A model generated the notes under the pieces. The model had not been told where the DNA came from. It saw only the letters and a program-made list of their open reading frames with translations, and did no database searches. The position numbers and the translations under genes are program-made. From Burkholderia catarinensis (GTDB taxonomy: Bacteria > Pseudomonadota > Gammaproteobacteria > Burkholderiales > Burkholderiaceae), in NCBI RefSeq assembly GCF_001883705.2, contig NZ_MDEQ02000023.1, positions 52,050 to 116,049 on the forward strand: a stretch of DNA of 64,000 nt, read 5' to 3'. This document shows, piece after piece, positions 8,651 through 16,706 of this stretch (the first letter of the stretch is position 1; every line of letters begins with the position of its first letter).

Positions 8651-10318
8651 ATGAGCTACGACTACATCATCGTCGGCGCGGGCTCGGCCGGCTGCATCCT
8701 CGCGAGCCGCCTGAGCGAGTCGGGCCGGCACTCGGTGCTGCTGCTCGAAGCAGGCGAGCGCGACGCGTCGTTCTGGTTCAAGGTGCCGGTCGGCTTCACG
8801 AAGACCTATTACAACCGCCGCTACAACTGGATGTACTACAGCGAGCCCGAAGCGCAGCTCGCCGACCGCAAGCTGTATTGCCCGCGCGGCAAGGTAGTCG
8901 GCGGATCGGGCTCGATCAACGCGATGGTCTACGTGCGCGGCCAGCGCGGCGACTACGACGACTGGGCGAACGCGGGCAATCCGGGCTGGGCGTACGACGA
9001 CGTGCTGCCGTACTTCCGCAAGCTCGAAACCCATGCGGCCGGCGCGACCGATCCGCGGCATCACGGCTCGACGGGGCCGATCCACATCACGTCGATGAAA
9101 GCCGACGTGCATCCGATCGTCCACGAATTCCTGAAGGGCTGCGGGCAACTGAACCTGCCGCGCACCGACGATTTCAACGGCGCGAAGTTCGAAGGTGCGG
9201 GCATCTACGACCTGAACACGAAGAACGGTGAGCGCTGCTCCAGCAGCTTCGCGTACCTGCGGCCCGCTTTGACTCGCGCGAACCTCACGTTGCGTTCCGG
9301 CGTACTCGTGCGGCGCGTGACGTTCGACGGCACGCGCGCAACCGGCGTGGTCGTTGCGGGCGAACAGGGCGACGAGACGCTCGTCGCCGCGCGCGAGGTG
9401 ATCCTCGCGGCCGGCGCGGTCGATACGCCGAAGCTGCTGCAACTGTCGGGCGTCGGCGATCCGGCGCTGCTCGCGCGCCGGCGCGTGCCGCTCGTGCATG
9501 CGCTGCCGGCCGTCGGCCGCAACCTGCAGGACCACCTGTGCGTGAGCTTCTACTTCAAGGCGAACCGGCCGACGCTGAACGACGAGATGGGCACGCTGCT
9601 CGGCAAGATGAAGATCGGGCTGCGCTACCTGCTGACGAAGCGCGGCCCGCTCGCGATGAGCGTGAACCAGGCCGGCGGCTTCTTCCGCGGTTCGGCCGAT
9701 GCGCAGGAGCCGAACCTGCAGCTCTACTTCAACCCGTTGTCGTACCGGATTCCGAAGAGCGACCGCGCGAGCATCAAGCCCGAACCGTATTCCGGATTCC
9801 TGATCGCATTCAATCCGTGCCGGCCGACGAGTCGCGGCACGATCGAGATCGCGTCGAACCGCGCGGAGGATGCCGCGAAGATCCACATCAACGCGCTCAC
9901 CACGCAGAAGGATCTCGACGAGGCCGTGCAGGGCAGCAAGGTGATCCGTGCGCTGATGCGTGCGCCGGCGCTGAAATCGATGACCGTCGAGGAAATCTCG
10001 CCGGGGCCGCAGGTCGACTCCGACGAAGCGATGCTGCAGTACTTCCGCGAGCAGTCGGGTTCGATCTACCACCTGTGCGGATCGTGCACGATGGGGCCGG
10101 ACGCGGCGACGTCGGTTGTCGATGCGTCGCTGCGCGTGCACGGGCTGCAGGCGCTGCGGATCGTCGATGCATCGGTGTTTCCAAACATCACGTCGGGCAA
10201 CATCAACGCGCCGACGATGATGGTCGCGGAGAAAGGCGCGGACCTGATTCTGGCGGATGCGCGGCGCGGCGAGACGGCGGCGGCCCGGGCGGACGGACGC
10301 GAGACTGCCGCTCACTGA
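8651..10318 (+). CDS. GMC-family FAD oxidoreductase (choline-dehydrogenase-like)
   Basis: A 555-residue flavoprotein alcohol dehydrogenase. FAD binding is shown by YDYIIVGAGSAGCILASRLS at the N-terminus, the GMC signature RGKVVGGSGSINAMVYVRGQ, and the second signature REVILAAGAVDTPKLLQLSG. The catalytic C-terminal region has YHLCGSCTMG and SGNINAPTMMVAEKGAD. Members oxidise primary or secondary alcohols and pass electrons to the quinone pool or oxygen. It lies 15 bases after the dehydratase stop and ends the operon. Together with the aldehyde dehydrogenase it could oxidise a polyol to an aldehyde and then an acid, which the dehydratase might process; that order is inference. Confidence 0.9.
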   Translation: MSYDYIIVGAGSAGCILASRLSESGRHSVLLLEAGERDASFWFKVPVGFTKTYYNRRYNWMYYSEPEAQLADRKLYCPRGKVVGGSGSINAMVYVRGQRGDYDDWANAGNPGWAYDDVLPYFRKLETHAAGATDPRHHGSTGPIHITSMKADVHPIVHEFLKGCGQLNLPRTDDFNGAKFEGAGIYDLNTKNGERCSSSFAYLRPALTRANLTLRSGVLVRRVTFDGTRATGVVVAGEQGDETLVAAREVILAAGAVDTPKLLQLSGVGDPALLARRRVPLVHALPAVGRNLQDHLCVSFYFKANRPTLNDEMGTLLGKMKIGLRYLLTKRGPLAMSVNQAGGFFRGSADAQEPNLQLYFNPLSYRIPKSDRASIKPEPYSGFLIAFNPCRPTSRGTIEIASNRAEDAAKIHINALTTQKDLDEAVQGSKVIRALMRAPALKSMTVEEISPGPQVDSDEAMLQYFREQSGSIYHLCGSCTMGPDAATSVVDASLRVHGLQALRIVDASVFPNITSGNINAPTMMVAEKGADLILADARRGETAAARADGRETAAH

Positions 10319-10641
10319 CGCGCGGCGCGTGCACGGACCCAGAAACACGGCGCTCGCCACAGGCGCGAAACATGCATTCAGTTTCCCGGAAAGCCCCCGC
10401 GAATCAGCGCGGTTCGTATCGCGCGCCGTACGCGGCCAAGGGTTTGTCCGGTTAGTCCTGAAGGCCTGCCTGAACGAGGGTCCTGATATATGGAACGTGC
10501 ATGCGTCGCCACAAGAGCGGCCACCCGGCAGCGGCGTTCGCCGCCTGCCGGGTTCATTCAAACGGCGCTCCCCATTTCTTGCCCTACGTCGCGCAGGAAG
10601 TCCTCCCGGATGACGGGCGATTTCGCCCTCGGAGACGCACC
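10319..10641. other. Intergenic region between the catabolic operon and the Fap-like barrel gene
   Basis: A 323-base non-coding stretch. It holds the strong hairpin listed separately and an AT-rich patch (TGATATATGG near 10484) that could be a -10 region. Nothing else is evident. Confidence 0.4.
10523..10553 (+). terminator. Strong hairpin without U-tract
   Basis: ACCCGGCAG at 10523-10531 pairs with CTGCCGGGT at 10545-10553, and the inner CGGCG/CGCCG extends the stem around a two-base loop with one bulge. No run of T follows. It is a plausible terminator for the GMC operon, or an upstream leader structure of the barrel gene. Confidence 0.45.
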
Positions 10642-12009
10642 GTGAAACCGATGCCATTCCGCACCATCCGTGCCATCACCTATGCCAGCGTGCTGCTGTT
10701 TCAAGCCGAGGTGCTGGCGCAGTCGCTGGACGCCCAGTCGACGCAGGAAAACATTTCCGTGCTGCGCCAGGAAGTCGACCACCACCTGAAAGAACTCGAT
10801 GCGCTCAAGCGCAGGCTTGCCGAAGAAGAAACGAATCTCTCCCGCCTGAGCCGGGCGCTGGACATCCGCGAGCTCGCGAGCAAGCGCGGCGCCGGCACGG
10901 GCGACACGGGTGCCGCCGCGCAACAGGCCGATGCCGGCGGCGCAGCCGACACCACCGGCGCGGCAGGCGGCACGGCCGGCAACGCGCCATCCGCCGCCGC
11001 GGCCGCCCCGCCTCCCGCGCAGCCGGTCGGCCAGGCCCCCGTGCCGGAAACCGCGCCGCCGCCGGTCGCGCCGATCTTCGATCAGCCCGGCGTGCTGACG
11101 CCGAAGCACAAGCTCGTGATCGAACCGTCGTTCCAGTTCAGCTATTCGTCGTCGGACCGCGTCGCCCTCGTCGGCTATACGATCATCCCGGCCTTGCTGA
11201 TCGGCCTGATCGACGTGCGGGAAGTCAAGACGACCGTGCTGACGGCCGCGGTCGCGGCGCGCTACGGGATCACCAACCGGGTGGAATTCGAAATCCGCGT
11301 CCCGTATGTGTACTCGACGACCGACACGGTCAGCCGCGAGATCTTCACCGGCACAGCGCAGGACAACGCGTTCAACAGCCACGGCCACAACATCGGCGAC
11401 GTCGAAATGACGCTGCGCTACCAGTTCAACACCGGCGGCCCCGACAAGTTCTATTACATCGGCTGGCTCCGCTTCAAGACCGCCACCGGCAAGAGCCCCT
11501 TCGACGTCGTCACCGACTGCGTCACGCGCTGCGTCGGCAATGCCACCGGCACCGGCCTGCCGCTCGAACAGCCGACCGGCTCCGGCTTCTACGCGGTCCA
11601 GCCGGGCCTCACGTGGCTGTTCCCGTCCGACCCGGTGGTGTTCTTCGGCAACGTCAGCTACCTGCACAGCTTCGGCCGCGACAACCTGAGCCTGACGATC
11701 CGCAACGGACAGAAGGATTTCCTCGGCAAGGTGCAGCCCGGCGACATCTGGGGCTTCAACATCGGCATGGGCCTCGCGCTGAACGAGAAGGCGTCGGTGA
11801 GCCTCGGCTACGACCAGAGCATCGTGATGCCGACGCAACAGAACGGCCAGACGGTGCCGAGCTCCGTGCGCGTGATCCTCGGCACGCTGCTCATCGGCTA
11901 CTCGTACCGGCTGTCGCCGAAAACCACGCTGAACCTGTCGATCGGCGCCGGCCTCACGCGCGACACGCCGGACGTGGCGATGACGCTGCGCATGCCGATC
12001 GCGTTCTGA
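10642..12009 (+). CDS. FapF-like outer-membrane barrel with N-terminal coiled coil
   Basis: A 455-residue exported protein from GTG 10642, chosen because GGAG lies seven bases upstream. After a signal peptide ending near VLAQS come a heptad-like coiled coil (about residues 30-75, ISVLRQEVDHHLKELDALKR then RLAEEETNLSRLSRALDIRE), an Ala/Gly/Pro-rich linker, and from about residue 140 alternating beta strands ending in F, as in an outer-membrane barrel. This is the layout of FapF, the secretion pore of Pseudomonas functional amyloid. The convergent neighbours include a C39 peptidase and candidate secreted substrates, which supports that role. A generic outer-membrane transporter is the alternative. 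Confidence 0.7.
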   Translation: MKPMPFRTIRAITYASVLLFQAEVLAQSLDAQSTQENISVLRQEVDHHLKELDALKRRLAEEETNLSRLSRALDIRELASKRGAGTGDTGAAAQQADAGGAADTTGAAGGTAGNAPSAAAAAPPPAQPVGQAPVPETAPPPVAPIFDQPGVLTPKHKLVIEPSFQFSYSSSDRVALVGYTIIPALLIGLIDVREVKTTVLTAAVAARYGITNRVEFEIRVPYVYSTTDTVSREIFTGTAQDNAFNSHGHNIGDVEMTLRYQFNTGGPDKFYYIGWLRFKTATGKSPFDVVTDCVTRCVGNATGTGLPLEQPTGSGFYAVQPGLTWLFPSDPVVFFGNVSYLHSFGRDNLSLTIRNGQKDFLGKVQPGDIWGFNIGMGLALNEKASVSLGYDQSIVMPTQQNGQTVPSSVRVILGTLLIGYSYRLSPKTTLNLSIGAGLTRDTPDVAMTLRMPIAF

Positions 12010-12014
12010 GCGCG

Positions 12015-12049
12015 TGCCGCACGCCGGGCGTTGCCCCCGGCGTGCGGCA
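12015..12049. terminator. Bidirectional terminator hairpin between convergent genes
   Basis: TGCCGCACGCCGGG at 12015-12028 and CCCGGCGTGCGGCA at 12036-12049 form a perfect 14-bp stem with a 7-base loop. It fills the 60-base gap between the ends of the barrel gene (+) and the last gene of the amyloid operon (-), so it can stop both transcripts. Confidence 0.8.
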
Positions 12050-12069
12050 ACGCCCGCTCATCGACCCGC

Positions 12070-12669
12070 TCACCGACCCGGCAGCGCACCGGTCAGCGCG
12101 TTGTTGAGCGTCGACATGATGTTCAGGTTCTTGAACGCCGACAGCGTGTTGACGGTCGCGTTGATCGTCGTCAGCGCCTGGAGGTGCTGATTGTTCAGCG
12201 TGTTCTGGATCACGGCGCCGGTCAGCGCCGGCAACACGCCGGGCTGCGCGGCGTTGCCGGGGCCGACCTGAAGCAGCGCACCCGCGTTCGCGGCCGCCAG
12301 CGCCTGCGCCTGTTGTGCGGTGATATGGCTGATGTCCGGGATGTTGAAGCTGGTCGACGCGACCAGGTTGCCGTTCACGAACGCGACACGCGACACGCCG
12401 AACGACACCTTCAGGCCGTCCGGCATGTCGAAGCCGCCGCGCATCGCGTCGAGACGTGCGTCGCTGAGCGCGAGCGCACCGCCCGCCCGCCAGTTGTGTT
12501 CGTCCTGCGCGTCATCGGATGCCGACGCCGGCGCACCGCTATTCGCCTGCGCCGCCCACTCGCCGGCCGCGGCCGGCGCGCCGTCCTGCATCGCCACCGC
12601 GCTCGTGGCCGCCAGCGCGCCGCACACCATCGCGGCAATGCGGGCCTTCCTTGCGTTTGCTGATCTCAT
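12070..12669 (-). CDS. Secreted protein with double-glycine motif, Fap-like locus
   Basis: A 199-residue protein with a signal peptide (AAMVCGALAATSAVAMQ). Residues 68-79 read LSDARLDAMRGG, which fits the double-glycine processing motif L-S-x-x-x-L-x-x-x-x-G-G recognised by C39 peptidases. The part after it opens FDMPDGLKVSFGVSRVAFVN and ends in Asn/Leu-rich sequence (NTLNNQHLQALTTINATVNT). ATG 12669 lies eight bases after the stop of the C39 peptidase gene, so the two are in one operon. I infer that the peptidase trims this protein in the periplasm before export through the FapF-like pore. The precise fibre or accessory role is unknown. Confidence 0.75.
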   Translation of the reverse strand: MRSANARKARIAAMVCGALAATSAVAMQDGAPAAAGEWAAQANSGAPASASDDAQDEHNWRAGGALALSDARLDAMRGGFDMPDGLKVSFGVSRVAFVNGNLVASTSFNIPDISHITAQQAQALAAANAGALLQVGPGNAAQPGVLPALTGAVIQNTLNNQHLQALTTINATVNTLSAFKNLNIMSTLNNALTGALPGR

Positions 12670-12677
12670 GGCAGTAC

Positions 12678-13370
12678 TCAGAAGTCGCTTGGACCATGCT
12701 TGGGCACCACGACGTTGAAAAGGCCGTCGCGGTTGATCCCGGTGTAGAGCGGCGCGCTCGGCGCGACGCGCCAGTCGCGCGGGTCGTTGAACGCCGCGAG
12801 CTCGGGCTTGTTGTGGATCACGAAGATCACATGGTCCTCCCATTTCTGCTCGAAACTCGCCTGCGACATCGGCCGCGTGCCGGTGGCCGGATCGCCGACC
12901 AGCACCCGCCCGTTGCGCAGCCCCTTCACGACGACGAAATGGTGATAGCCGTGCTCGGTGATCAGCACGATCGCGGGCGTGTGCGTCTTCGCGAGCGTCT
13001 GAAGCGGCAGCTCATAGCCGTCCGCGATGAAGCCGTGTGCTTCCAGAAAGCGCCGGATATCGAGCAGCGAGAAACCCTGCCGGCGGATCTTGTCCTGATT
13101 GCCGTTCTCCCACATCTGCGCGAAGGCCGTCTGTTCGGTCATCGGATAGTCATACTGATAGGTCAGCAGCGTCGCGACGGCGGCAGACCCGCAACTGAAG
13201 TCGTACTGCTGCTTCACGGTTCGCTTGAAACGCGCTTCCTTGAGACTCGTGACGTGCATCGCGTAGCCGGCCCCCGTTGGGTCGACCACGGTCATCTCGT
13301 CCGCCCGCGCCGCCGGCACGGCCAACATGCACGCGAGCGCCGCCATCCACACGGCCGCGGAAGGTCTCAT
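12678..13370 (-). CDS. Periplasmic C39-family peptidase, FapD-like
   Basis: A 230-residue protein with a signal peptide (residues 1-23, ending ARADE) and one C39 cysteine peptidase domain. The catalytic set is visible: Gln54 and Cys60 in KQQYDFSCGSAAVATLL, His143/144 in EHGYHHFVVVKG, and Asp160 in VLVGDPATG. Unlike bacteriocin exporters it has no ABC or membrane domains, matching the stand-alone C39 proteins of Fap amyloid loci. C39 enzymes cut after Gly-Gly leaders, and both flanking genes encode proteins with such a motif. It sits three bases after one of these genes and eight bases before the other. Confidence 0.87.
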   Translation of the reverse strand: MRPSAAVWMAALACMLAVPAARADEMTVVDPTGAGYAMHVTSLKEARFKRTVKQQYDFSCGSAAVATLLTYQYDYPMTEQTAFAQMWENGNQDKIRRQGFSLLDIRRFLEAHGFIADGYELPLQTLAKTHTPAIVLITEHGYHHFVVVKGLRNGRVLVGDPATGTRPMSQASFEQKWEDHVIFVIHNKPELAAFNDPRDWRVAPSAPLYTGINRDGLFNVVVPKHGPSDF

Positions 13371-13373
13371 CGC

Positions 13374-13847
13374 TCAATTCCCGAACCGCACGTTGAGGAC
13401 CGTCGCGTTCTGGATCAGCACGTTCGCGCCGGTATTCTGGATGACCGTCGGCAAGCCGCTCGAATTCGAGAACGAGCCGTCGGCAATCGAATTCGAGCCC
13501 GTCGAAACCCGGTTCGCGACGTTGTCGGAAACGGTGCCGGTCAGGGTGTTCTGGCCGATCAGCACATCGCCGCCCCGGTGCGCGTCGAGCTGGTCGGCGC
13601 TCATCGCGACCCCGAAGCCGGCTTCGCGCCCGGCCACCGTGTCGCCGGCAGGCCGTGCCACACCGGCCCCGGTCGTGGACGCAACCGCGTCCGGGCCGGC
13701 CAGCGCGGCAGGCAGGGAACCTGACGCAGCCGCGACGGCTGCATCGATGGCCGCGTCTCGCTGCCCGTCGGCCGCCGCGCGGGCGGTCAGGCCCGACAGC
13801 AGCAGCGCAGGCAATATCACCATCGAAACTGCGTTGCGGATTCGCAT
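13374..13847 (-). CDS. Secreted protein with double-glycine motif, Fap-like locus
   Basis: A 157-residue exported protein; the start at 13847 is set by AAGGAGA upstream and the signal peptide VSMVILPALLLSGLTARAAA. Residues 82-93 read MSADQLDAHRGG, a double-glycine motif sharing L-D-A-x-R-G-G with the protein encoded two genes downstream. The mature part is Asn/Ser/Thr-rich (VLIGQNTLTGTVSDNVANRV) and ends NTGANVLIQNATVLNVRF, a beta-prone N/Q-rich pattern like the ends of Fap fibre proteins. It lies three bases before the C39 peptidase gene. A minor fibre subunit or nucleator is a reasonable guess. Confidence 0.75.
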   Translation of the reverse strand: MRIRNAVSMVILPALLLSGLTARAAADGQRDAAIDAAVAAASGSLPAALAGPDAVASTTGAGVARPAGDTVAGREAGFGVAMSADQLDAHRGGDVLIGQNTLTGTVSDNVANRVSTGSNSIADGSFSNSSGLPTVIQNTGANVLIQNATVLNVRFGN

Positions 13848-13976
13848 GGCTGTCTCCTTGGGCCCTGCGCCGGTCCGCCCGGACCGCACGCGCAGGGAGC
13901 ATCGTCGGCGTGATCGCCGTGGGACAGGCTTCGTCCCACGGCGATTCGCACGACTCACCTGGACCCGCCTGTCGTT

Positions 13977-15239
13977 CTAACGTCCGACTGTCAGGTTCGC
14001 CTGCACGGTCACAGCCTGCTGAACGAACGACGCCATGCCGCTGTTCTGGTTGGCGACCATGATGCCCGCCGCGGTCTGTCCGACGCTCGTCATCGTGTTG
14101 GACATGTTGAACGTCCCCGCGTCGACGACGTTGGTCCCGCCTGCGCCGCCCGTGCCGCCGACCGCGCCGGTGCCGATGCCACCGTTGCCGGTACCGCCTG
14201 CGCCGCCCGCACCACCGATGGCGCCTGCCGCGCCGACCGCGCCGTTGCCTGCGGTCGAGCTGCCGTTGCTAGCCATCGACGTCGAGCTGCCGTTCGACGC
14301 GTTGCCGCCCGTGCCCGCGCCGCCTGCGCCGCCGCTGCCCGCGCTGGCCGTCGCTGCGCCACCCGTGCCGCCCGCCGAGCCCGCCGCGCCGCCCGAACCC
14401 GACGCCGATCCGCCGGATGCCGTCGACGCGCCCGCCGTGCCGGCGCCGCCCGAACCGCTGCCCGAGCCGGTACCGGTGCCGGTACCGGTACCGGTACCGC
14501 TGCCGCTCGACGCGGTCGCGGTGCCGCCGTGGTGCGTCGTGGCGCTTGCCCAGCCGGAACCTCCCGCGCCCGTGCCGGAGCCCTGGCCCGAGCCGCTGCC
14601 GCTGCCATAGCCGCCTACGCCGACCGACGCCGCGAGCGCGCCGCCGCCCGAGCCGGACCCGGAGCCGCCGCTTGCCGTGCCGGAGCCGCCGTGCCCGGCG
14701 CTGGCTGTCGTCGAGCCGCCGGCGCCGCCGCCGCCACCATTGCCGTTGCCGGCCGACGCGCCGCCATTGGTAGCGTTGCCGGCCGTGGCGCTGCCGTTGA
14801 CCGAGCTGCCGCCACTGCCGCCCGCACCGCCCGAGCCGCCGTTGCCGCCATTGCCGCCCGTGCCGCCATGCCCGCCATAGCCGTAACCGTAGCCGCCCCT
14901 GCCGCCGCTTCCGCCGCTGGCGCTGCCGTTGTTGGTCGCCTGGTTGCCGATGCCAGAGACCTGGACGTTGGTCACGTAGCCGTCGAGCTTGCTGATCGCG
15001 ACGACCTTGGTGGTGTTGTAGGAATCCTGATAGACAGTTGCGCCGGGCGAGACTTCATTGGCATTGGACCCGGTGGTGCTGGTCTGCGACGAGTTGACCG
15101 TGTTGGTGAGGCTGTTCGATCCGTCGTCAGATTTCTGGCTGCATGTTGAACTTGTATCGCTGCTGCATGGGTTGGCCATTGCGTAGCCACTGCATCCTAG
15201 GGCGAGGAGCGCAGCGGACGCCAATAATGTATTGCGCAT
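13977..15239 (-). CDS. Secreted Gly/Ser/Ala-rich repetitive protein, candidate amyloid fibre subunit
   Basis: A 420-residue protein; AGGAGGA precedes ATG 15239, and a signal peptide ends near GYAMANP. The N-terminal 100 residues are Ser/Thr/Asn-rich (DGSNSLTNTVNSSQTSTTGS). About residues 100-365 are a low-complexity Gly/Ser/Ala/Thr tract with GGAGG, GSGSG and GTGTG runs. The last 55 residues return to an N/Q-rich segment, NSGMASFVQQAVTVQANLTV. The flanks resemble Fap-type fibre proteins, whose repeats are normally joined by linkers; here the centre is one huge Gly-rich block. First gene of the operon with the two double-glycine proteins and the C39 peptidase. Function as the bulk fibre is inferred. 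Confidence 0.75.
   Translation of the reverse strand: MRNTLLASAALLALGCSGYAMANPCSSDTSSTCSQKSDDGSNSLTNTVNSSQTSTTGSNANEVSPGATVYQDSYNTTKVVAISKLDGYVTNVQVSGIGNQATNNGSASGGSGGRGGYGYGYGGHGGTGGNGGNGGSGGAGGSGGSSVNGSATAGNATNGGASAGNGNGGGGGAGGSTTASAGHGGSGTASGGSGSGSGGGALAASVGVGGYGSGSGSGQGSGTGAGGSGWASATTHHGGTATASSGSGTGTGTGTGTGSGSGSGGAGTAGASTASGGSASGSGGAAGSAGGTGGAATASAGSGGAGGAGTGGNASNGSSTSMASNGSSTAGNGAVGAAGAIGGAGGAGGTGNGGIGTGAVGGTGGAGGTNVVDAGTFNMSNTMTSVGQTAAGIMVANQNSGMASFVQQAVTVQANLTVGR
14467..14496. repeat. Tandem hexanucleotide array, five CCGGTR units
   Basis: Five copies of a six-base unit (CCGGTA, with one CCGGTG) lie inside the Gly-rich gene and code for Gly-Thr repeats on the minus strand. Because the unit is six bases, slippage would add or remove Gly-Thr pairs without changing frame. 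Confidence 0.8.
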
Positions 15240-15650
15240 GAAATCCTCCTGAGTCATCGAGGGACGGCTTGGCTGACTGCGCCAATCCAGGCTACCTGAT
15301 GCATTGGCAATGCCAGGTCTGCAAGCGACCGAATGCAGAACGGGATCTCGAATTTCCGGGCAACACGAACCGGCCCGGCCGGACTCCGCGCGCGCTTTAT
15401 GTTTCAGCCTTGTAACGCTCCGCTCGGCACGGCGCCGGAGGGGCCTCGAGAGGCGGGTTAAATCCCTTTCGTATTCAAGCACCTGCCCGACCTATCGAAG
15501 GCCGGCCTGACGAACGCACAATGTTTCACTTTTGAGGACGACAATCCCGGCACGCGGGCCAGCCGGCCCGGCCGGATAGTCGATCGCGATCGCTAAGCCC
15601 GTCGGACAGGGACATCCGGCCGAATTGTTTCCCAAAAGGAGGCAAAAGAC

Positions 15651-15662
15651 CCCGTATACGGG
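15651..15662. promoter_or_regulatory. Perfect 12-base palindrome, candidate protein-binding site
   Basis: CCCGTATACGGG is self-complementary and stands alone in the long spacer, 412 bases upstream of the Gly-rich gene start. It could be an operator, but its distance makes this uncertain. Confidence 0.25.
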
Positions 15663-15809
15663 TCGTTCGCAAACGTATCAATCATGATCACGCGACGTGC
15701 GCCTGCCGGATTTCCGTTCATTTCCGTGCGTGTCGGCCTTCGCAAACGCGGGTCGCTTCATAGGGAAAGAGGATTCCCGTCGCCGACGTGACGCCTGCTC
15801 CGGCTCAGG

Positions 15810-15848
15810 AAAAAAGCGGCGCACCGCTCATCGCGGTGCGCCGCTTTT
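15810..15848 (-). terminator. Rho-independent terminator of the ABC transporter operon
   Basis: AAAAGCGGCGCACCGC at 15812-15827 pairs perfectly with GCGGTGCGCCGCTTTT at 15833-15848 around a short loop. On the minus strand the stem is followed by a run of T. It begins 25 bases after the stop of the ATPase gene. Confidence 0.9.
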
Positions 15849-15872
15849 CACGCGCCGTGCCGATCCGCCGGC

Positions 15873-16694
15873 TCAGTTCACGCTCGTCCGCTTCTCGACG
15901 AACCGTCTTACGTAATCGTCCGCCGGCCGCGACAGGATATCGTCGGGCGTGCCGACCTGCACGAGCGTGCCGTCGCGCAGGATCGCGATCCGGTCGCCGA
16001 TCCGCAACGCCTCGTCGAGATCGTGCGTGATGAACACGATCGTCTTCGAAAGCGTCGCCTGCAGTTCGAGCAACTGATCCTGCATCTCCGTGCGGATCAG
16101 CGGATCGAGCGCCGAAAACGCCTCGTCCATCAGCAGCACGTCGGTGTCGGCCGCCAGCGCGCGCGCCAGCCCGACGCGCTGCCGCATCCCGCCCGACAAC
16201 TCGTCCGGATAGTGGTCGCCGTAGCCGTCGAGCCCGACCTTCGTCAGCCAGTTGCGCGCCGCGTCGGCCGCGTCGTGCCGTTTCTCGCCGCGCGTGCGCA
16301 GCGCATACGCGGCGTTGTCGAGCACGGTCTGGTGCGGCAGCAGCCCGAAGTTCTGGAACACCATGCTGACCTTGAAACGGCGCAGCTCCCGCAGCCCGTG
16401 CGCGTCGAGCTTGATCACGTCGCTGCCGTCGATCACGATCTCGCCCGCCGTCGGCTCGATCAGCCGGTTGAAGTGCCGCACGAGCGTCGATTTCCCGGAA
16501 CCCGACAGCCCCATGATCACGAAGATCTCGCCCGACTCGATGCCGAGGCTCACGTCGTTGAGCCCGACGTTGCAGCCCGTTTCGGCCAGCACGTCGGCCT
16601 TGCGCTTGCCGGCCCGCAGCAGGTCGAGCACGCGCGCATGCGCGGCCGGCGGCCCGAACAGCTTGTACACGTGTTTGACGTCGATGGTTGCCAT
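15873..16694 (-). CDS. ABC transporter ATP-binding protein, choline/glycine-betaine type (ProV/ChoV-like)
   Basis: A 273-residue cytoplasmic ATPase. Walker A is GLSGSGKST, the signature motif DELSGGMRQRVGLARAL, and Walker B VLLMDEAFSALDPLIRTEMQ, followed by the H-loop VFITHDLDEALRIGDRI. The N-terminal extension (FGPPAAHARVLDLLRAGKRK, then DVLAETGC) is typical of ProV/ChoV quaternary-amine importers. The C-terminal CBS pair of ProV is missing, as in ChoV-type proteins. It is the last gene of a three-gene operon, ordered binding protein, permease, ATPase, so it energises uptake of choline, betaine, carnitine or a similar compound. Confidence 0.9.
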   Translation of the reverse strand: MATIDVKHVYKLFGPPAAHARVLDLLRAGKRKADVLAETGCNVGLNDVSLGIESGEIFVIMGLSGSGKSTLVRHFNRLIEPTAGEIVIDGSDVIKLDAHGLRELRRFKVSMVFQNFGLLPHQTVLDNAAYALRTRGEKRHDAADAARNWLTKVGLDGYGDHYPDELSGGMRQRVGLARALAADTDVLLMDEAFSALDPLIRTEMQDQLLELQATLSKTIVFITHDLDEALRIGDRIAILRDGTLVQVGTPDDILSRPADDYVRRFVEKRTSVN

Positions 16695-16706
16695 GTCTGC
16701 CTCCGT

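Larger units (their letters stand above)
15240..15872. other. Intergenic region upstream of the amyloid operon and downstream of the ABC operon
   Basis: A 633-base region with no convincing gene. The part next to 15240 must hold the promoter of the Gly-rich gene. A perfect 12-base palindrome CCCGTATACGGG lies at 15651-15662, and the strong terminator of the ABC operon at 15810-15848. Nothing else stands out. Confidence 0.5.

Noticed and set aside
14100..14900. CRISPR-like or satellite repeats
   Set aside because: The repetitive DNA here simply encodes Gly/Ser-rich protein; there are no regular spacers or identical direct repeats.
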